A stretch of 64,000 bases of DNA from Sedimentisphaerales bacterium (GCA_028281535.1 JANQJS010000038.1:186001-250000), one strand, 5' to 3'; positions 44,107-54,078 are shown, counted from the stretch's first letter. Numbers and translations are program-made. Notes: generated by a model from the letters alone, not told the origin.

Positions 44107-45801
44107 ATGAAAAACATAATTAAAAGTTTATTAATGGTTGCCGCGATGATTGGGCTGTCAATCACAGGCGCCGCAGATGCAGCAAAAATCAATAAGTCTG
44201 GAAATATTTTTACTTCTGAGACTTGGACCGCTGACAATGTGTACAACTTGACCGACCAGGTATACGTTCTACCAGGTGCGACATTGACCATTGAAGCTGG
44301 TACTTTGATCCAAAGTGACACAACTGCTAATGGTGCTGGTAGCTTGGCTATTACAAAAGGTGCTAAAATTTACGCTCTAGGTACCGCTGAAAACCCAATC
44401 ATCATGACTTCAAGCAATGATGATTTAAAAACATGGCGCCCAGCGGCAAGCGAATGGGGCAATCTAACGGTTTTAGGTGATGCTCTTATCTCAGCATACA
44501 ACACTGGCGGTGTCGTCAATGTTATTAATGATAGTGGTAATATTCGCGCAAACACCTGCGTACCTGATGGTTTAAACCAATCAGTCATGGAAGGTTTAAC
44601 CGCTGCTGTTGCAGGTGATCCTCGCGTTCTTTATGGTGGCGACAATGATGATGACAACAGTGGAGCTATCTGCTATGTATCATTACGTTATGGTGGTCGC
44701 GTAACCGCTGTTCCTGGTAAAGAATTAAATGGTTTGTCTCTAGGTGGTATTGGCCGCTGCACTGACATTCACCACATCGACATCATGAACAACGTTGATG
44801 ATGGTATCGAAATCTGGGGTGGTACCGTTAACTTAAGCTACATCAGCATCTGGAATATTGGCGACGACAGCTTTGATCTTGATCAAGGTTGGAGAGGTAA
44901 AGCTCAGTTCGGTTGTATTGTTCAAGGTTATAGTGCTGATGATTCACAAGGTTCAGGCCTTGGTGATAACGTCTTCGAAATGGACGGTGCTGAAGATTCA
45001 GACTGCCAGCCTGTAACCACTTCAACTATCTACAACTTCACCGTTGTTGGTAACCCAGACTCTGGTGATGGTGCTACCGCATGGCGTGATGGTGCTCGCG
45101 TTCAGTTCCGTAATTGCATTTTCATGGATATCGGCGAAGAAATTGTTCGTCTTGATAACTCTGATGGTGCCCCTGACAATCACTTAGGTTATGGTGTCAA
45201 TGGCACCCTTCCATTCTTTGATGCTGGTAATCCTGATATTTGGGATACCGCTGCTGGTACTCACTCGACTGTCAATGATTGTGGTGGTTGCCCTGTAGGT
45301 GCTTTCAATCATCCTGATACACTTTACACTGTTCAAACCTCTGGAAACCTGGCTGAAATCGTTGATAGCTGCTTCTACAATGTTGGTGGTGACAGTGGCG
45401 AAAAAGCTATCCAAGTAGGTGTTCTACTTGGTACGATTGCATCTCCTGCTGACAACCCAGCTAAAGGCAACGATGTTTCAGCTACTTTACCTGTTCAAGA
45501 TGTACAACGTGCACCTGCAACATCTATTGGTGGAAAAACAGTTCGACGTGTTACATTTTTAGATCCTCGTCCAGTTGGTGATGCGAAAACAGGTGGCAAA
45601 CCTTGTATTGGTGACAAATTCTTCAAGGCAACCAACTACTGCGGTGGTTTTTCCGCTAAAGATAACTGGATGGAAGGCTGGACGGCCGCTTACCATTACG
45701 GCTTAACTGGTGTTCGCGGTGACGAAGATAACGATAACGATAATGATCTTATCGACTTCTCACTATCAAGCAGCGATTGGTTAGTAGACTTAGATAGCTA
45801 A
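44107..45801 (+). CDS. Abundant secreted beta-helix protein, cysteine- and aspartate-rich, unknown function
   Basis: A 564-residue exported protein with a clean signal peptide (SLLMVAAMIGLSITGAADA, residues 7-25). The mature part starts VYNLTDQVYVLPGATLTIEAG, an entry typical of right-handed beta-helices, and keeps short strand repeats (DDGIEIWGGTVNLSYISIWN; DDSFDLDQGW). It has about eleven cysteines (for example VNDCGGCPV) and acidic Asp/Asn runs, one near residue 180 (GGDNDDDNSG) and one near the C-terminus (GDEDNDNDNDLIDF) that look calcium-binding. Glycine codons are almost all GGT and AAC/TAC/ATC are common, unlike its neighbours, which indicates very high expression. A strong terminator follows, so it is monocistronic. 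A TonB-type uptake operon is next; a role as surface partner or binding protein for that system is inference. Confidence 0.8.
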   Translation: MKNIIKSLLMVAAMIGLSITGAADAAKINKSGNIFTSETWTADNVYNLTDQVYVLPGATLTIEAGTLIQSDTTANGAGSLAITKGAKIYALGTAENPIIMTSSNDDLKTWRPAASEWGNLTVLGDALISAYNTGGVVNVINDSGNIRANTCVPDGLNQSVMEGLTAAVAGDPRVLYGGDNDDDNSGAICYVSLRYGGRVTAVPGKELNGLSLGGIGRCTDIHHIDIMNNVDDGIEIWGGTVNLSYISIWNIGDDSFDLDQGWRGKAQFGCIVQGYSADDSQGSGLGDNVFEMDGAEDSDCQPVTTSTIYNFTVVGNPDSGDGATAWRDGARVQFRNCIFMDIGEEIVRLDNSDGAPDNHLGYGVNGTLPFFDAGNPDIWDTAAGTHSTVNDCGGCPVGAFNHPDTLYTVQTSGNLAEIVDSCFYNVGGDSGEKAIQVGVLLGTIASPADNPAKGNDVSATLPVQDVQRAPATSIGGKTVRRVTFLDPRPVGDAKTGGKPCIGDKFFKATNYCGGFSAKDNWMEGWTAAYHYGLTGVRGDEDNDNDNDLIDFSLSSSDWLVDLDS

Positions 45802-45839
45802 TTTTAAATTATATCTAAGATTATGAGTCTATAGATTTC

Positions 45840-45882
45840 AACCTGGTGACAGAGCAAAATGTTTTGTCATCAGGTTTTTTTT
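45840..45882 (+). terminator. Strong rho-independent terminator after the beta-helix gene
   Basis: Stem AACCTGGTGACA (45840-45851) with TGTCATCAGGTT (45865-45876, one G-U pair), a 13-base loop and eight T (45875-45882). Confidence 0.92.
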
Positions 45883-46317
45883 AAATAAAATAATCAGCTT
45901 ATATGAATATAACTTCATACCCAAATTATGATTAGCTCCCTTTCTAACAGAAATGTAACAAGCGAAAGCAGTCCCCTACTCAATAAATGGCGATTTTGGC
46001 GACTGGAAATTGGATTTAGCCTCCTACGAGAGCAGCTTAACACTATCGAAACATTACGCTAATAATACATTAGTCATCCTTAGATAGACTTTGTGGATTA
46101 AGGAATTGCTAGGAAACTGACAAAAGGAACGACTCCATAATTATTACTTACCATTTAGTTTTGATTCAAGCATATCGTTTAATTAGACAATGCTTAACAC
46201 ATTAAGTTTTATAAATCTATACCGAACCCACATGAATCAATAAAACGCCAAAGTCAACAACTTAGAAAATCCTAAAAATTAATAATGTTAAATAATACCA
46301 GGAGGCTACAAGTCAGA
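45883..46317 (+). other. Non-coding region upstream of the TonB-type transport operon
   Basis: About 435 AT-rich bases. Two weak promoter candidates are present (TTGATT 46163 with TAGACA at 17 bases; TTAACA near 46196 with TATACC at 18 bases). I see no RNA gene. An 37-codon frame at 45928 lacks a ribosome site. Confidence 0.4.
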
Positions 46318-47607
46318 ATGCTCAAAAACACGACATTGAATTCATTAATTATTAATAGCGTAATTATGATGCTATCAATTAATTGCCAACAGATCTATGG
46401 ATCTGCCTCTGAAACCAATGACAAATCTACAATCATAAAAAATTCACCTCAGGATACAAGTCATGTCGCTCAACCCGCAACAGATCAATCAATACAAAAA
46501 CACCAAATAGAGTTGCTGGATTTAGCATTTAATACAGCAACAATGATTCCTGTTCACCCACATATTAAAGATCGCTCTCTCGCTCAGCAAAAAGTTGTAG
46601 AAGCCTGTATCAAGCTAGGACAAATTAAAAAAGCTGAAATGTATATTCGAAAAATTGAAAATTGGCGAAAAAATTTATGTTATGCAACTATTGCATTTTA
46701 TTATGCCCAAAAAGATCAATCTGCTGAAGCAGAATATTATATAAGATTAGCCAATGTAATTGATAAGGATGTTACAGAATGGCGCCGAAGTAGAATTATG
46801 GCACTTATTGCTCAAGCTTATGCACGCCTGGGAATGAGTCAAAAAGCAACTGAATATCAAGCAGGATTAGAAGAGGCCGAACTTGGTAAAGTTGATACAG
46901 CACATGCGATGATAGCAAGCGAAGATTCTTTTTACCTTCAAATCCAAAGGCTTGATGAATTAATCTCAAAGGGAGTATATGACATTACAAAAAATGCATT
47001 AGATTCTTATGCTCAACTGTTTAATACCTTTTACAATAGCCTGGAAAGACGCACTGAAATCGAGACAAAAATCGAACAAATTATGAACGACAAACAGATA
47101 CGCATCCCACTGTTTGTAAAAATGGATGTGTATGAAAAAATGGCAAAACTAGCTCTTGAAAAAGGCGACAACATCAAAGCACTTGCATTCATTAATATCA
47201 TGCAAACATTATTTGAATCTGCTCAATGGCCAACCGATAAGCATGTGCCAAGATTAGCAAAACTTGCAGAATTACGATATAAAGCAGGTGATAAAGAAAA
47301 AGCAATAAAAGACCTTGAATCGGCTCATTCTGTTTATAAATCAAAAGGCAATAAAATAGTCAATATTTGGCGAGCAGGCGCTCTTCGTCCATTAGCTCAA
47401 TCATATAAAATTGTAGACAATTCAGAAGCATCCTTACTCGTTTACAAAAAAGCCGTTGAAGAAGGCATTGTAAATCCCAATTCCAGGCCCCGAGCTGAAG
47501 ACTTATCAGCAACTTGCAGTTCTATGGCACTATATGCAGTACAACCTGATGAAAAACTGAAAAAGCGGCTGTATGAGATTCATGAGGAATTGGGTTCGCC
47601 ATGGTAA
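46318..47607 (+). CDS. Exported TPR-like helical-repeat protein, first gene of TonB-type operon
   Basis: A 429-residue protein with an N-terminal hydrophobic signal (LIINSVIMMLSINCQQI) and paired helices in the TPR style (KVVEACIKLGQIKKAEMYIRKI; RIMALIAQAYARLGMSQKA; RLAKLAELRYKAGDKEKAI). ATG at 46318 is chosen because AGGAGG lies ten bases upstream; an ATG at 46285 lacks one. Its stop overlaps the receptor gene start by seven bases. It may assemble or support the receptor complex in the periplasm; no enzymatic motif is seen. Confidence 0.72.
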   Translation: MLKNTTLNSLIINSVIMMLSINCQQIYGSASETNDKSTIIKNSPQDTSHVAQPATDQSIQKHQIELLDLAFNTATMIPVHPHIKDRSLAQQKVVEACIKLGQIKKAEMYIRKIENWRKNLCYATIAFYYAQKDQSAEAEYYIRLANVIDKDVTEWRRSRIMALIAQAYARLGMSQKATEYQAGLEEAELGKVDTAHAMIASEDSFYLQIQRLDELISKGVYDITKNALDSYAQLFNTFYNSLERRTEIETKIEQIMNDKQIRIPLFVKMDVYEKMAKLALEKGDNIKALAFINIMQTLFESAQWPTDKHVPRLAKLAELRYKAGDKEKAIKDLESAHSVYKSKGNKIVNIWRAGALRPLAQSYKIVDNSEASLLVYKKAVEEGIVNPNSRPRAEDLSATCSSMALYAVQPDEKLKKRLYEIHEELGSPW

Positions 47608-50600
47608 ATTACCTGCGATATATTTGTTTAGGACTAGCCATATTAATGTTATCTGTTGAAACTGCTTGGACGCAGCAAGCAGGGAGTATTCGTGGCGTGG
47701 TATATGACAAAGATTTTGAATCGCCCCTCGCAGCTGCTAACGTGCTCATTTCAGAAATGGATGTTTCAGTTATAACATCTGAAGAAGGAAACTATGTCTT
47801 CGGTGAAATTGAACCTGGAACATACACTCTCATATTTTCAAAAGACGGGTTTACGACGCAGATTAAAGCAGATATCGTCGTTTCTGGTGGACAATTATCA
47901 GAAATTGACATTTGGCTTACTGGTGAATTTACAGAGATGGAAGAATTCATCGTACAGGATATCCAGATAGGCTCTGGATCTGAGGAAGCATTGCTACAAC
48001 TTCGCTTAGACAGTCCTGCATTAATGGACTCAATCAGTTCAGAATTAATGAGTCGAGCCGGCGCCAGTGACGCAGCCGGAGCTTTAAAATTGGTGTCAGG
48101 TGCAACTGTACAGGATGGTAAATTTGCTGTCGTTCGTGGTCTACCCGATCGATATGTAAATTCACAATTAAATAATGTTCGCTTGCCGACCTCCGATGAG
48201 GATAAACGAGCTGTCCAATTAGATCAATTTCCATCTGCTGCAATTGAAAGCGTGCAAGTTAGTAAAACATTTACTCCTGACCAGCAAGGAGATGCTTCTG
48301 GCGGAGCTGTTAATATCGTATTAAAAAGCATACCTGAAGAATCTATTTTCAAAATTAGTGGACAATCTGGTTACAATCTCAATGTCGTCGAGAACCGAAA
48401 TGAATTTCTGACTTCGCGTGGCGGCGGCGTAAATACGTGGGGCAAAGACGATGGTCGCCGTGACATGCAACCCAATGGACAAAACTGGAATGGACCATTT
48501 GGCGTTCAGGAAGGAGAAGCACCTGAAGATTATAAATGGTCGGTTTCAGCAGGCGGTAAAACATTTCTTGATAGATATGAACGGGTGAAAATCGGTGCTT
48601 TCGGTAGCTTTTTTTATGAACGAGATAGTTCCTATTTTGAAGATGGTATTGATGATAAATATTGGGTAGAAAACCTCGCTTTTACTGGTGGAGAAAGACG
48701 AATCGTTCCCGAGTATAGCCGTGGATCACCTCAAGAAGAATCCTTTTTGACCTCTTTGTTTGATGTTACACAAGGGGCAGAAGAAGTTAAATGGGGTGGC
48801 CTCGGAACAGTAGGGATCGAGACGAAAGACCACCAATTTGATGTCACATACATGTTCACACGCGTGGCAGAAGACAAAGCAACACTTCTAGAAGACACTC
48901 GAGGAAAAAAAACTTTAGCCAAATTTTTCCCAGACAACTTTAACCCGGACTTTTTTAGTAATTACGACCCGAAAGATCCTGATCACCCAGGAAATTCTGA
49001 AGCCGCAGATGCTGCTCCATATCTTAGACAAGAAACTCTTCAGTATACCGAACGAACAACACAAACGTTGCAATTTAGAGGAAAACATAAACTCGGTGAA
49101 TTGGATCTTAGCATTGGTGAGTTAATCACTTTTTTAAGACCAGAATTTGATTGGGGAATATCACATAATAAAGCAGATATGGATCAACCTGATAAGAGGC
49201 AATTTGGTACAGAATGGCGACCATTTGCAGGACTGAATGCAGAACCGACCCATTTAAGATTAAAACCCGGTGCCAGTTTCACATTAGGTAATGTCCAAAG
49301 AATTTGGAAAGATATCTCAGAAGATGGCGACCAGCAATATTTCAATATCAAACTCCCCTTCCAACTATGGAACGACCAGGAAGGTTATGCTAAATTTGGT
49401 TGGTTCAATGATCAAGTAAGTCGTGAATATAATCAAGACTCTTTTAGTAATTTCAGTGATGTGGGAGCACAATATGTCGGGCCATTTTCAGATTTATGGA
49501 GTGAGGTATTCGAAGATGAAGATCATCCAATATCAGCTGCCAGTGTAGACGTAGATTATGATGGCGAACAAAAAATTAATGCATGGTATTACATGCTCGA
49601 CATGCCAATAAGTAGCAATTTCAATATAATTGGTGGTGCCCGTTACGAAGATACAGAAATAAATATTGAGAATTTCCCTGATCCAGGTGGGCAAGTATTG
49701 TGGATTCCACCCAATGCATCCGCTCCACAAATATTAAATCCCGGTGATGCGGATGTTGCATTTGAACAATCAGACGTGCTGCCATCATTAGGGTTCGTTT
49801 ATGACATATCCGATCAATTTAAATTGCGAGGGTCATATAGCGAAACAGTCGCTCGGCAAACATTTAAAGAGCTGTCACCTATTCAACAACAGGAATTTCT
49901 TGGGGGTGATATATTCATCGGAAATCCGAACTTAAAAATGAGTTCACTCAAAAACTATGATATTCGGCTTGATTACACACCATACAATGGTGGATTAATT
50001 TCTTTTTCATATTTTTATAAAGACATAGAAGATCCCATTGAATATGTTCGCCGAATTGTTGGGTTTTCATTCACGACACCTGTTAACTACCCAAAAGGTG
50101 AGATTAATGGATTTGAAATAGAAGCACGTCAAAAACTAGGCCATTTTTCGAAAGAATTAAAAGGTCTTATGATTGGTGCAAATGCTACGTTCATTGATTC
50201 AGAGGTTACCCTACCAGCAAGTGAAGCTGCTCAATTCAATCAATTTTCAGTGCAATCACCGCGAAAAACACGTGATATGACAAATGCACCAGAGCATTTA
50301 TATAACTTATTTATGACCTACGATGTGCCAAATACAGGTACCCAATTAGCGGTATTTTATACCGTAAGAGGTGATACACTAATTGCTGGTGCAGGTCAAA
50401 AAGGGCAACTAGTTCCCAATGTATATGAATCAGAATATGGAACACTTAATGCTAGTATTACACAGAAATTAAATAAGTCATGGACGTTAAAATTGCAGGC
50501 CAAAAATTTACTCGACCCAGCGATTGAAACCATTTATCGGCCAATAGATATCAGTGGAGACACAACCAAAACATCGTATAAAAAAGGGATTGAATTTTCA

Positions 50601-50624
50601 GTCTCTTTATCAGGTTCTTTTTAA
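47601..50624 (+). CDS. TonB-dependent outer-membrane receptor, Oar/carboxypeptidase-regulatory type
   Basis: A 1007-residue outer-membrane receptor. Signal peptide (residues 1-25), a carboxypeptidase-regulatory-like beta-sandwich (about 27-110; SIRGVVYDKDFESPLAAANV), a likely TonB box (EEFIVQ near residue 116), a plug domain (about 135-245; GASDAAGALKLVSGATVQDG; FTPDQQGDASGGAVNIVLKS) and a 22-strand-type barrel ending in the terminal phenylalanine typical of outer-membrane proteins (SVSLSGSF). It imports a large or scarce ligand with energy from TonB. No SusD partner is present, so a polysaccharide-type Sus system is unlikely. Ligand unknown. Confidence 0.92.
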   Translation: MVNYLRYICLGLAILMLSVETAWTQQAGSIRGVVYDKDFESPLAAANVLISEMDVSVITSEEGNYVFGEIEPGTYTLIFSKDGFTTQIKADIVVSGGQLSEIDIWLTGEFTEMEEFIVQDIQIGSGSEEALLQLRLDSPALMDSISSELMSRAGASDAAGALKLVSGATVQDGKFAVVRGLPDRYVNSQLNNVRLPTSDEDKRAVQLDQFPSAAIESVQVSKTFTPDQQGDASGGAVNIVLKSIPEESIFKISGQSGYNLNVVENRNEFLTSRGGGVNTWGKDDGRRDMQPNGQNWNGPFGVQEGEAPEDYKWSVSAGGKTFLDRYERVKIGAFGSFFYERDSSYFEDGIDDKYWVENLAFTGGERRIVPEYSRGSPQEESFLTSLFDVTQGAEEVKWGGLGTVGIETKDHQFDVTYMFTRVAEDKATLLEDTRGKKTLAKFFPDNFNPDFFSNYDPKDPDHPGNSEAADAAPYLRQETLQYTERTTQTLQFRGKHKLGELDLSIGELITFLRPEFDWGISHNKADMDQPDKRQFGTEWRPFAGLNAEPTHLRLKPGASFTLGNVQRIWKDISEDGDQQYFNIKLPFQLWNDQEGYAKFGWFNDQVSREYNQDSFSNFSDVGAQYVGPFSDLWSEVFEDEDHPISAASVDVDYDGEQKINAWYYMLDMPISSNFNIIGGARYEDTEINIENFPDPGGQVLWIPPNASAPQILNPGDADVAFEQSDVLPSLGFVYDISDQFKLRGSYSETVARQTFKELSPIQQQEFLGGDIFIGNPNLKMSSLKNYDIRLDYTPYNGGLISFSYFYKDIEDPIEYVRRIVGFSFTTPVNYPKGEINGFEIEARQKLGHFSKELKGLMIGANATFIDSEVTLPASEAAQFNQFSVQSPRKTRDMTNAPEHLYNLFMTYDVPNTGTQLAVFYTVRGDTLIAGAGQKGQLVPNVYESEYGTLNASITQKLNKSWTLKLQAKNLLDPAIETIYRPIDISGDTTKTSYKKGIEFSVSLSGSF

Positions 50625-50665
50625 AATGATTAGTCCATTTTGTAGTAATAGAGGATTAAATTAAA

Positions 50666-51529
50666 ATGAAAAAGTTACAGAAATCTAAATATTCAGGGAT
50701 CATTGATAACAGCCACCTGAATGTAATATTCAAGCCAAAACTGCTTATTATCATGATAAGTTTTATTTTTACTTGGCATTTTTCATCAATGGTCTTATCG
50801 GCAAATGATGAAAATAAGAGTGCTAAATTAATCGAGAATACTCGAACATCTATTGAAAAATGGGTTGAAACTAAAAAAATAATTTCCAAAGAAAAACGTG
50901 ACTTAGCCCTTGCTCGTGAAATGCTAAACGAGAGAATTGACCTGGTAGAGCGAGAGATAGAGACGCTCAAAGGTAAAATCACACAAGCAAAAGAAAGTAT
51001 TGCAGAAGCTGACAAAAAACGACTTGAAATGGTCGATGAATATGACAAGCTCAATGCCTCTTCTATCTTGCTGGTTGATAGAGTTAAACTCCTTGAAGCT
51101 CGTGCTAAAAGTTTACTTAAACGATTGCCAGCCCCAATACGAGATCGCATTAAACCTTTAAGTCGACGTTTACCCGAAAACTCTGATGATACAAAATTGT
51201 CCATGGGCGAACGCTATCAAAATGTGGTTGGCATTCTAAATGAAATCAATAAATTCAATCAGCAATTAACAATTACGCCAGAAGTAAGAGATTTACCAAC
51301 CGGTGGAAAAGCTGAAGTAACTGTTCTCTATGCGGGAATTGGTCAAGCCTACTATGTTGGAGGCAAAGGGACAATTGCGGGAATTGGTACGGTGTCGAAT
51401 GATAGCTGGATTTGGGTTCCTAAAAATGAAATTGCTCCACAGATCGACCAAGCAATTAAAATCATGAATAATGAACAGATTGCCGCTTTTATTTCACTAC
51501 CTCTTGAAATAAATCAGGAGGACAAATAA
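50666..51529 (+). CDS. DUF3450-family periplasmic protein of the TonB2-type system
   Basis: A 287-residue exported protein with a long charged n-region before the signal core (LLIIMISFIFTWHF). A coiled coil covers about residues 50-155 (KEKRDLALAREMLNERIDLV). The C-terminal domain carries the DUF3450 pattern KAEVTVLYAGIGQAYYV followed by GTVSNDSWIWV. Known DUF3450 genes lie directly before TtpC-type exbB genes in marine TonB clusters, as here. Function is not established; a periplasmic tether or adaptor is inferred. Its stop directly adjoins the next start. Confidence 0.85.
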   Translation: MKKLQKSKYSGIIDNSHLNVIFKPKLLIIMISFIFTWHFSSMVLSANDENKSAKLIENTRTSIEKWVETKKIISKEKRDLALAREMLNERIDLVEREIETLKGKITQAKESIAEADKKRLEMVDEYDKLNASSILLVDRVKLLEARAKSLLKRLPAPIRDRIKPLSRRLPENSDDTKLSMGERYQNVVGILNEINKFNQQLTITPEVRDLPTGGKAEVTVLYAGIGQAYYVGGKGTIAGIGTVSNDSWIWVPKNEIAPQIDQAIKIMNNEQIAAFISLPLEINQEDK

Positions 51530-53440
51530 ATGAAAATCAATAAGTCAACATGTTTTATCTGTGTATTACTTCTGTTTTTCTCTTACAGCTATGCGGAAAC
51601 CAATGTGGAATCTGACAATAAGCTTCTGCAAGTAACAGATTCTCTTCAAAAACAATTAGAAGATAGTATCGAAGAACTTAACGCTTTAAGAGAAACGATC
51701 GCTAATGAAAAAATCCCATTAAATCGAAGGCTAAACGAATTAGAAAGCGAACTTTCTGATGTGCGATCTGAATACCAAGAAACGATTAGAATTCTTGATA
51801 CTCGCACTTTAAATATAACTAACTTGCGTAACAAAATTAAATCTCGACAAGAGGAATTATCCTACTTATCTAATAACCTTTTTGGTCAATATATAAGAAA
51901 TTTTGAATCAAGATTACATATCGCAGAACTTCAAAAATATAGCAAACAACTCGAAGATGCAAGATTAGCTCCAGATAACAGTAATTTGACTCAACAAGAT
52001 ATCTATAATATTCAAGTGGATGTCCTAGAGACAACATTTGACCGATTTGAAGGCGCCTTAGGTGGAATTCGATTCGGAGGAAATGCACTGGATGATACAG
52101 GTCTTGTAAATATTGGTACTTTTTTGATGATTGGCCCAATGGTCATTTTTAAATCAATTGATGGAAGCGTAGTTGGTACTGTTGAACAAAAAATTGGCTC
52201 ACTGGAACCATCGGTTATTGCTTTTGGAAGCCCGATAAATTCTCAAGAGGCATCAGACATTATAAGTGAAGCTGGCGGAGCATTTCCATTTGATCCTACG
52301 CAAGGAAATGCACATAAGATTGAAGAAACTAAGGAAACCTTTCAAGAGCATGTAATGAAAGGTGGCCCTGTGATGTATCCAATATTTCTTCTGGCAGGAT
52401 CCGCCTTGTTAGTAGCTCTCTTGAAATGGATCTATTTAGCATTTAAACGCAAACCTTCTAAAAAATCCATTCAGGAACTATTGGCAGCTGTTGAGAAACG
52501 TGACAAAAAATTAATAAAAGAAAAAGTTGAAAACGTTAAAGGCCCAACAGGCGAAATGCTTTCAGCTGCGGTAGATCATATCAAAGAGCCACGTGATCTT
52601 ATCGAAGAAGTTATGTATGAAAAGCTTCTTGCCACACGTCTAAAATTGCAGAGCTTCTTACCTTTTATTTCGATCAGTGCTGCTTCCGCCCCACTTTTGG
52701 GTCTTCTTGGAACAGTAACGGGGATTATCAATACGTTCAAATTGATAACCGTCTTTGGTTCTGGTGATGTCAAAATGCTTTCTGGCGGTATCTCAGAAGC
52801 GTTGATTACCACTGAATGTGGCCTGATTGTTGCAATTCCGTCACTATTAATTCATGCCTTTTTGTCACGAAAAGCTAAAGGAATTACAGACGAAATGGAA
52901 AAATCCGCTGTGGCATTTACCAACCAATTGAGTAAAACCCCTTTTAAAAAAGATAAAACCAAAGAGATTGTTAAGGATTTAACTGATACACCAACGAAAG
53001 AAATTAGTCAAGATATCGGCGATAAGACTGCTGCCATTATCAATAATATAGAAGTGAATACATCAGACAAAAAAGAGTATGCTGATGATATTGCTGGCAG
53101 TTTAATGCATTCAAAAGTTGTAACAATTGATAAAAATGCAACTGTTGCTCAAGCCGTTGAAAAAATTCGCGAAACGGATATTAATGATTCCATAGACACC
53201 ATTATCATTATTGATGACAATGGTAAATTCCTTGGCCATGTAAAGATACGGCAATTACTATCACGTCCAGAGCAGACTCGGGTAGATACATTAATGGATG
53301 AAAAATCTCATTTTGTACATGTTGATACACACAAAAGTAAAGTTGACGACTTATTTAATCAGCATGATGTCAATAATATCGCAGTGGTAAATCATGATAA
53401 TCAACTCGTGGGACTTATTACCAGAAATGGACAATCATAA
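51530..53440 (+). CDS. TtpC-like MotA/TolQ/ExbB proton-channel protein with C-terminal CBS-domain pair
   Basis: A 636-residue inner-membrane protein. Signal peptide (1-22), periplasmic coiled coil (about 30-115), a globular periplasmic domain (about 160-255), then the ExbB-type channel: TM1 near 281-303, a cytoplasmic segment, and the TM2/TM3 core with APLLGLLGTVTGIINTF (about 385) and EALITTECGLIVAIPS. So far this matches TtpC of Vibrio TonB2 systems. Uniquely, a linker (about 455-523) leads to two CBS motifs (about 525-636; KVVTIDKNATVAQAVEKIRE; DDNGKFLGHVKIRQLL; NNIAVVNHDNQLVGLITR). CBS pairs bind adenine nucleotides, so channel output may be gated by energy state. The fusion reads as one frame with no disruption. 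Confidence 0.88.
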   Translation: MKINKSTCFICVLLLFFSYSYAETNVESDNKLLQVTDSLQKQLEDSIEELNALRETIANEKIPLNRRLNELESELSDVRSEYQETIRILDTRTLNITNLRNKIKSRQEELSYLSNNLFGQYIRNFESRLHIAELQKYSKQLEDARLAPDNSNLTQQDIYNIQVDVLETTFDRFEGALGGIRFGGNALDDTGLVNIGTFLMIGPMVIFKSIDGSVVGTVEQKIGSLEPSVIAFGSPINSQEASDIISEAGGAFPFDPTQGNAHKIEETKETFQEHVMKGGPVMYPIFLLAGSALLVALLKWIYLAFKRKPSKKSIQELLAAVEKRDKKLIKEKVENVKGPTGEMLSAAVDHIKEPRDLIEEVMYEKLLATRLKLQSFLPFISISAASAPLLGLLGTVTGIINTFKLITVFGSGDVKMLSGGISEALITTECGLIVAIPSLLIHAFLSRKAKGITDEMEKSAVAFTNQLSKTPFKKDKTKEIVKDLTDTPTKEISQDIGDKTAAIINNIEVNTSDKKEYADDIAGSLMHSKVVTIDKNATVAQAVEKIRETDINDSIDTIIIIDDNGKFLGHVKIRQLLSRPEQTRVDTLMDEKSHFVHVDTHKSKVDDLFNQHDVNNIAVVNHDNQLVGLITRNGQS

Positions 53441-54078
53441 TGAATGAGTCGGCTCCAAAATTGAATTTTTCTGATATTTGGGAGCAAGCCTTATCCATTT
53501 GGGTAACAGGTGGTTGGGCCATGGTCGCCATAGCATTTATTGCCTTAGTGATGTTTACTATAGGTATGAATATGTATTTCAAACTCGCCAGCAAAGGCGT
53601 TGGTAAAATCAAAGAAAAAACTTGGCGAAATTGGATTGACCAACCCGAACTGCGAAAAGGTAAAATCGGAGCGATTCTTGATTTTGTTACAGCAAGTAAA
53701 TCTTTAAGCGACATGTCCGTTTTCTTTTCCGAAATTCGAGCGACTGAAATTGCACCATTTGATCGTGACCTAAAAGTGATGAAAATATGTGTGGGAACCG
53801 CTCCATTAGTAGGACTTCTTGGTACAGTAACTGGAATGCTCACTACGTTTGACGCTTTATCTTCAGGATCTGGAGGTGAGAAAACTATGTCAAGCATAGC
53901 TTCAGGTATTTCAGAAGCGCTTGTTACAACAATGACAGGTTTGGTTGTTGCACTACCAGGTCTCTTTTTTCAATATCAATTGGCTCGTAAAAATGAAAAA
54001 TATAAATCATTTTTATCACATGTAGAAACAGTTTGTACTCAAAAACTTTATAAGAAACTAAAGAAAAAGGTTGCATAA
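53440..54078 (+). CDS. exbB: ExbB-like proton-channel subunit
   Basis: A 212-residue MotA/TolQ/ExbB family protein with three transmembrane spans (about 26-48, 110-130, 160-185). The conserved core is GTAPLVGLLGTVTGMLTTF, followed by GISEALVTTMTGLVVALPG. It forms the proton-conducting stator with ExbD that energises TonB. It overlaps the TtpC-like gene by one base. This second ExbB-type gene next to a TtpC-like one is the hallmark of TonB2-type clusters. Confidence 0.93.
   Translation: MNESAPKLNFSDIWEQALSIWVTGGWAMVAIAFIALVMFTIGMNMYFKLASKGVGKIKEKTWRNWIDQPELRKGKIGAILDFVTASKSLSDMSVFFSEIRATEIAPFDRDLKVMKICVGTAPLVGLLGTVTGMLTTFDALSSGSGGEKTMSSIASGISEALVTTMTGLVVALPGLFFQYQLARKNEKYKSFLSHVETVCTQKLYKKLKKKVA

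Noticed and set aside
44043-44321. Minus-strand open frame across the beta-helix gene start
   Set aside because: It is antisense to the signal peptide region and has no ribosome site.
45928-46041. 37-codon frame (MISSLSNRN start) upstream of the TonB-type operon
   Set aside because: No ribosome site, no recognisable protein pattern, and it ends before the next gene without coupling.
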